DNA from: Punica granatum
Taxonomy: Eukaryota > Streptophyta > Magnoliopsida > Myrtales > Lythraceae
Length of the DNA: 64,000 bases
Assembly: GCF_007655135.1 (NCBI RefSeq)
Contig: NC_045134.1
Location: 15,520,982-15,584,981, forward strand
Direction: 5' to 3'
The first letter of the stretch is position 1. Each line of letters begins with the position of its first letter. The translations under genes were made by a program, and so were the position numbers. The notes beneath the pieces were generated by a model. It did no database searches, was not told the DNA's origin, and was given only the letters and a program-made list of their open reading frames with translations. Positions 59,287 to 64,000 of the stretch are shown here, one piece after another.

Positions 59287-59867
59287 GGCATGCACGAAAT
59301 CCGTTGGCGTGTGCAGAGAAGTTGGCGTGTGCAGAGGGGCGGCAGGCTCGGGTTCGATCGGCAGCCGGGAGGAAGAAGAGGAAAAAGAAAAAAGAAAAGA
59401 AAAAGAAAGAAAAGAGGAAGAAGAAGAACAGGATGGCACGGGGAAAGGGAAGAAGAAGGGAAAGCCATGGTCATAAGTCAGCAGTTTGACTTCTGACCGG
59501 TTCTGAATTTTTTTTTTTAAATTTGACGCCCGTACAAATTGAAAATTCCGTCTTCTTGGTCGGACGTCGGAAAAATAATTCGAGACCGCTATCGTGCTCA
59601 GAAAAATTCGTTAATCAATATTATGCGATAAAATTATTTTCAATCTCGAATTTTGTCCTGGATTTTGAAAATTGACGTTGATGTACGCGAAAATTTTAAA
59701 ACGTCCCAAATGGTATTATTTTTTGAAAAATCATAAAATTGGTGTTAAATGTGTTATTTCCGAAAGTTGTGAATAATCGAGCAATTAATTGGAAAAACTT
59801 CCTTCACGGGTGACAAAATGACGATTTCGCCCCTCTAGAGTTAGTGGACCAAAATTGGGTGCTGACA
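57890..59867 (-). mobile_element. 3' LTR (copy D, 1.98 kb) of a gypsy element inserted in the LINE
   Basis: On the minus strand it starts TGTCAGCACCCAATTTTGGT (59867 downward) and ends GGTTGCCCACA (57890). 57890-59220 is the inverted counterpart of 1790-3099, so D is of the same family group as E. A polypurine tract (AAAGAGGGG) lies just upstream of the minus-strand LTR start, making this the 3' LTR with the internal region to the right. It is shorter than copies A and B and contains a GA microsatellite. The 5 bases before it are GTCAC; the matching duplication would lie beyond the window. Confidence 0.7.
59250..59284. repeat. (GA)n microsatellite
   Basis: Uninterrupted AG dinucleotide run of about 34 bases inside LTR D, followed by GTTGGCGTGTGCAGA-type short repeats and a purine-rich tract to about 59465. 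Confidence 0.95.
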
Positions 59868-59880
59868 GCTTACCCCTCTT
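59868..59880 (-). promoter_or_regulatory. Polypurine tract next to LTR D
   Basis: Minus strand AAAGAGGGGTAAGC ends directly at the LTR start. This places the LTR as the 3' one and fixes the element's strand. Confidence 0.55.
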
Positions 59881-60069
59881 TGGTTGCGTGCTCGGATAGA
59901 GGGTGCAGCCAAAGACCATGAGAAGCACCCGTTTGGTCTTGACGACCATCTGGACATTCTCCCAGATGCAATGAACCTATTTGTGGGAGGACAAAGACAA
60001 ATGAGTCATGGCAAGGAAGCAATACAATGTGAATTTGTAACTCAAAACAGCAAATGCGGGGATGAAACC

Positions 60070-60835
60070 CATAAGGCAATAAATGCGGACGCGAAGTCCA
60101 AAAAGCAGTAAATATGGACGCGAAGTCCTGGATGCAGTAAATATGGACGCGAAGTCCGTGGACGCGAAGTCTGTGGACACTAAGTCCGTGGACTCGGAGT
60201 CCTGAAAGCAGTAAATGTGGACGCGAAGTCTGGGGACGCGAAGTCCAGAAAGCAGTAAATGTAGACACGAAGTCCTGAAAGCAGTAAATGTGGACGTGAA
60301 GTCTGCGAACGCGAACTCCTGAGAGTAGTAAATGTGGACGCGAAGTCCTGAAAGCAGTAAATGTGGACGCTAAGTCCGTGGACGCGAAGTTCGTGGACGC
60401 GAAGTCCTGAAAGCAGTAAATGCGGACGTGAAATCCAGAAAGCAGTAAATGTGGACGCTGAGTCCATGGATACGAAGTCCCGAAAGTAGTAAATGTGGAC
60501 GCGAAGTCCAAAAAGCAGTAAATGTGGATGCTAAGTTCATGGACGCGAAGTTCTGAAAGCAGTAAATGTGGACGCGAAGTCCTGAAAGCAGTAAATGTGG
60601 ACGCGAAGTCCAGAAAATAGTAAATGTAGACGCTAAGTCCGTGACCGCGAAGTCCTGAAAGCAGTAAATGTGGATGCGAAGTCCTGAAAGCAGTAAATGT
60701 GGATGCGAAGTCCAGAAAGCAGTAAATGTAGACGCTAAGTCCGTGGACGCGAAGTCCGTGGACGCGAAGTTCAGAGACGCGAAGTCCCGAAAGTAGTAAA
60801 TGTGGACACGAAGTCCTGAAAGCAGTAAATGTTGA
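60070..60835. repeat. 29 bp tandem repeat array
   Basis: Unit GTAAATGTGGACGCGAAGTC plus CTGAAAGCA, 29 bp, with about nineteen AGTAAAT cores; several units contain an extra GTGGACGCGAAGTCC sub-unit. Because the sub-units shift the frame in compensating ways, the minus strand is open for 332 codons (59870-60868), but the translation is only a repeated low-complexity string. Confidence 0.93.
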
Positions 60836-63199
60836 CATGGTGCGAAAGTGCATGGAATGCAGAAGCAACGACTAATGTTAGAGGACGGCGCGGGGCATCG
60901 GAAAGAGAAGACTTTGATTCGTTGGATTTGAGTTTAGATTGTGCTTATGATGGCGCAATGGCGAGCGTTGTTCGCCGCTCGTCGCATGATTGGGCGTTGT
61001 GTGTCTTCTTGAGGGCCATCAGCTCGGATTGGGATTGCGTCCTGTCGCATGAGGCAGACATAAATCCATTAGGAAGAGACACCTTTCAGGATCTGCATGC
61101 TCGCACCTACACACAAGGAACTGCAGCTAACGGTCGTTGTCAGTTACGCGATACTGCTGGAATTACGACGTGTAAAAGAAATCTATGTAGCGATGCTTCG
61201 GGGATTTGGACACAGTGACCATTTGAGGGGCGGCCGTGTCCATGATTGTGATACGCACCTAACTAAATGAAAGGCTTTTCATAAGATGGGGCATGGCGCG
61301 CAGAGTTTGAGTAAAGGTTAAGGGAGGGATCCTTAAGATTCTTCAAATCAAGGATACGACGATTCTACCCCATTTCGAGGCATGTCTCGAGCCTGGAGAG
61401 TCGAAGAGAGTTTGCTTGCGTCGAGGATTGCCGAACCACTACTAGCTGTAGCTTCACGCGAAGTGCCGCTATTCTTTCGTGGTCAAGCCGACAATTGCCC
61501 CTAATTTTTGCCTAGGCCGCAGGATGCGTGACGACCTAGCGGGGTATTTTTATTTGACTTTTCTCACATGAGTGCTCACCTTTTGCTATGATCGCTCCTG
61601 CTCGGGCCCGATCGCACCTCTCGGTTCCTCTAACTTTTGCCTAGACCGCCCTTTGCGGGTTTTCAGCCTAGCGAGGAATTGATTTGCGCTCTCCTTTTGC
61701 CACGACTCCCCTTTGCAGGATTTTAAGCCGTGCCCTTTGTCAGCACCCCATTTTGGTCCACCGGCTCCCGACACAAGGACTCCTGGCCGAAACTCGGGTC
61801 ACTATTCATAATCGGGAAACCGGAGGCGAACGTTTGGGCACAGAGCCATGATTAACAAGAGAAAAGTAGGGTCCACTAGAAGAGCACAGGAGGGCAATCG
61901 GAAGAGTAAACAGACGACAAGTCCTGATGCAACAGGAGCTGGCACAGTGGCACTATTCATCACCGAATCACCGAAACATCGAAACGTGCCCAATATGGGA
62001 CTCTAAAAATCCCTCTCGGTGCCAAAGTGATCGATGACATGTCTGGGCGTGCTTCGGAGGCCTCCTGCTTAAGCCGGGGCACCCCCGAACTCTCACAGGC
62101 GTTTTTTCTAACAGGGCTCCCGGGGGCCCGATCCAAGGACAAGTAAACGACACCCGGAAGCGGGCCTGCACGCACCCAAGGACCACCTGGACCTTGGAAC
62201 AGGTTTCAGATTGCCCTCCGGAACTCGACTTGGTCTCCCGTGTGGACCCCGACCTGGAAAAAAGGGCCCCTTTTCAAACAGATCCGGCGCTCAGAGCTCA
62301 TTCAGTGGAAAGTTGACGTCCGAGTTTCGTACCCCTCACTCCCTACAACTCCTAGGACTGGGGAAATCATTTCGCCTCGGGCCAAACAAGCCAGTTAGGT
62401 CTCCCAAGTGGCATTTTAGTGGTCGCGAACACCTCTTGGCAAGTCTTCGGGGCTCGTTTCTGACAAACGGAGGCCACAACGATCTTCAAACACCTCAAGG
62501 CATTCGGGAAACACTGAAGAAGCCTCGATCGCGGGTCCCTAGGTCACCTCCGGCCAATGATCTTCGGTCGAGGATGGCGATCCAACGATCCCACACGGAA
62601 TAAAAAGCTCACTGGGACGAACATAACAATGCACGGAGGGACAATTGTAGAATGAGGACGGTCAACCCCACTCTGGATGTCCAAACGAGGCAGAACCGGC
62701 TTTGGAGCTTTAGGACACCCGAATAATCTCGCATGGGAGGCGTGCCAATATTGAGCTCATCTGAATCGTAATCGTGCCTGCATCAATAATTCAAGGCTCA
62801 AACAAATCACGGAATGCGCGCGCGTAACCAATCGAGCCTCGAGCTTCTCCCGGCTTTCCTCCTAGTCAAATGGGACCCACGGCTCAACCAAGCCAAGCCT
62901 CCAAGCCACGGCTCAAACCCGCAGCCACGGCTCGATCCCATGACCTCGGCTTGACCGCCCAAGCCACGGCTCTACCCTTCTTGGCCGGCGGCTCCAACCC
63001 CAAGGCCTTCCCTCATCCACACATTTCAAATATCTCTTACACACATCACCCATCCATCACCTCCCATCCACTTTTCCCTAACTTCCCCTACACTCAACAT
63101 GACATCTTCCCCACCCTAATCCCTTGAAATTTCGGCAGCTACCCTAACCCCCTCCTAAGCATACTTAACTTTCCCTAATTGTCCCATTAAGCTTCCCTT

Positions 63200-63205
63200 T
63201 ATAAG
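63200..63205 (+). promoter_or_regulatory. TATA box of LTR C
   Basis: TATAAG in CCCTTTATAAGCCC, followed by CATTCTCACTCTCTCTCAAG, matching the context in LTR B. Confidence 0.55.
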
Positions 63206-63960
63206 CCCTTGCACCATTAACCTTAATGACTTCTTCATTCTCACTCTCTCTCAAGCCAACTTCTCTCTAAAAAGCTCTCGACCTCCAGCCCATTCTCTCA
63301 TCCCCGCACAGCCCATCTCGTGGCCAAGACCGGCCAAAATCAACGGAAAAACACCCGGTATTTCGATTACCTCCCGACTCGACTTAAGCCAAACATCCTC
63401 AAACTTCCTAGCCTACATATTTCCCACCCCCTAAGTCCATTTCCGGGCTTAGATTTTCCATTGGAAGTCCCCAACATCACGTTCCAGCCGTGAAGAGAGT
63501 CGGGTCCCGAGAACCCTCGCCGGGTGCACCTAGCTCCCTAGACGTGCCGTTTCCATCCGCGACCTTGGCGAGTCGTGCCATCATGTTCAAAGGGTTTCTC
63601 ACAACCCCCACTCTCCCTCGTGAAGAGGCGGTCACGGTCTGAGAGCCCTACAACCGTGCACAACCTCCGTTCTACCCTCTCTCTCTTATCGGGTCTCAAT
63701 TATTTTTACCGAGTCTCCTCTCATTATTTCGGGTTTGTCCAGGCCTTGGCACGGTCGGGACCGTTCACGAACGTTTAGGTTCGTCCCTTAGGAGTCCAAG
63801 GAGCCTGACCTTACACCGTATCGTGGTCGGAGTCATCGTACCGACCTCTTTTCCTCTAAGCTGCCGCTGCCGCTGCTCTCGGGTGCCGTCGCCTGTCGCG
63901 TCTAGCCGGGTCACTCGACCCTCTTGCCACTTCCTCGACTCTCTTCCTCGTGCTCTGAGG

Positions 63961-63967
63961 CTAGGTA
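63961..63967 (+). promoter_or_regulatory. Conserved splice-donor-like site in LTR C
   Basis: CTAGGTAAGA followed by GACTTAAAGAAGTTAGGAT. It is the best match of the three copies to the plant 5' splice-site consensus. Confidence 0.42.
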
Positions 63968-64000
63968 AGACTCCTCTACGACTTAAAGAAGTTAGGATCT

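Larger units (their letters stand above)
59868..61737 (-). mobile_element. Internal (3' non-coding) region of the gypsy element
   Basis: Lies between 3' LTR D and a later LTR insertion at 61738. It has no recognisable pol domains. It holds a 29 bp satellite (60070-60830). At 61505-61735 there are three degenerate copies of a block starting TTTTGCC(TAGGCCGC/TAGACCGCC/ACGACTCC) and containing short hairpins such as CCGCCCTTTGCGGG. Tandem repeats just upstream of the 3' LTR are a known trait of Tat/Ogre-type elements. Confidence 0.55.
61738..64000 (+). mobile_element. Giant gypsy LTR (copy C), 5' part, runs off the window
   Basis: Starts TGTCAGCACCCCATTTTGGT at 61738, matching the starts of A and B. 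Downstream order is the same as in B: U3 with GGGACCCACGG near 62870, a TATA box at 63200, a CT-rich leader and the CTAGGTAAGA block at 63961. It is inserted in the internal region of the element that carries LTR D, in the opposite orientation. Whether it is a solo LTR cannot be seen. Confidence 0.72.

Noticed and set aside
59870..60868. 332-codon minus-strand ORF
   Set aside because: It lies almost wholly in the 29 bp tandem array; the product is a repetitive string with no domain, and it continues only because the array lacks stops on that strand.
60829..61218. 129-codon plus ORF next to the 29 bp satellite
   Set aside because: No recognisable domain, and it lies on the strand opposite to the element it sits in; probably chance.

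Overview
This is a 64 kb piece of plant nuclear DNA, most likely from a woody eudicot. The evidence is GT-AG introns in two plant-type genes, plant Ty1/copia and Ty3/gypsy elements primed by initiator tRNA-Met, plant L1-type LINEs, tRNA-derived SINEs, several MITE families and a degraded endogenous pararetrovirus. The species cannot be fixed from the sequence alone. No bacterial features, CRISPR arrays, rRNA genes or convincing tRNA genes were seen.

Only two host genes look intact. The first (4951-6583, +, 2 coding exons, 301 aa) is a plasmodesmata-located protein with two DUF26 domains and a C-terminal membrane helix. The second (44774-51008, +, 9 coding exons, 463 aa) is a plant G3BP-like protein: NTF2 domain, acidic linker, RRM and RG-rich tail. 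They act in unrelated processes (cell-to-cell channels; stress-granule/RNA biology), and nothing suggests a shared function.

Layout. 1-3099: two tandem 3' parts of a very long gypsy LTR. 3100-4950: SINE and AT-rich spacer. 4951-6583: PDLP gene. 7315-12168: nearly complete copia element with identical-length 172 bp LTRs and several disabling changes. 12855-13642: MITE-like inverted repeat carrying a 21 bp minisatellite on both arms. 15503-21178: gypsy remnants, including a 2.68 kb solo LTR with its own 39 bp repeat. 21338-26628 and 28789-33890: two ~5.2 kb solo LTRs of one family in opposite orientation, each with a perfect target duplication. 34040-36264: short gypsy-derived element with LTRs and gag remnant only. 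36700-42520: rearranged endogenous caulimovirid with a Mutator-type MITE inside it. 44774-51008: G3BP-like gene. 52633-54814: hAT-like element. 54976-57889: MITE and LINE pieces, one LINE split by a gypsy fragment. 57890-61737: LTR plus internal region of a gypsy element inserted in a LINE ORF1, with a 29 bp satellite. 61738-64000: the start of a third ~5 kb-type LTR running off the window.

Most of the window is therefore nested transposon sequence. Its most informative content is structural: exact element borders, target duplications, order of insertion, and conserved non-coding signals (TATA boxes and a splice-donor-like site) shared by the giant LTRs. I found no convincing new gene system. 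The least ordinary items are the copia element with TA...TA ends, the minisatellite-bearing inverted repeat, the paired giant solo LTRs and the inverted head of the endogenous pararetrovirus.
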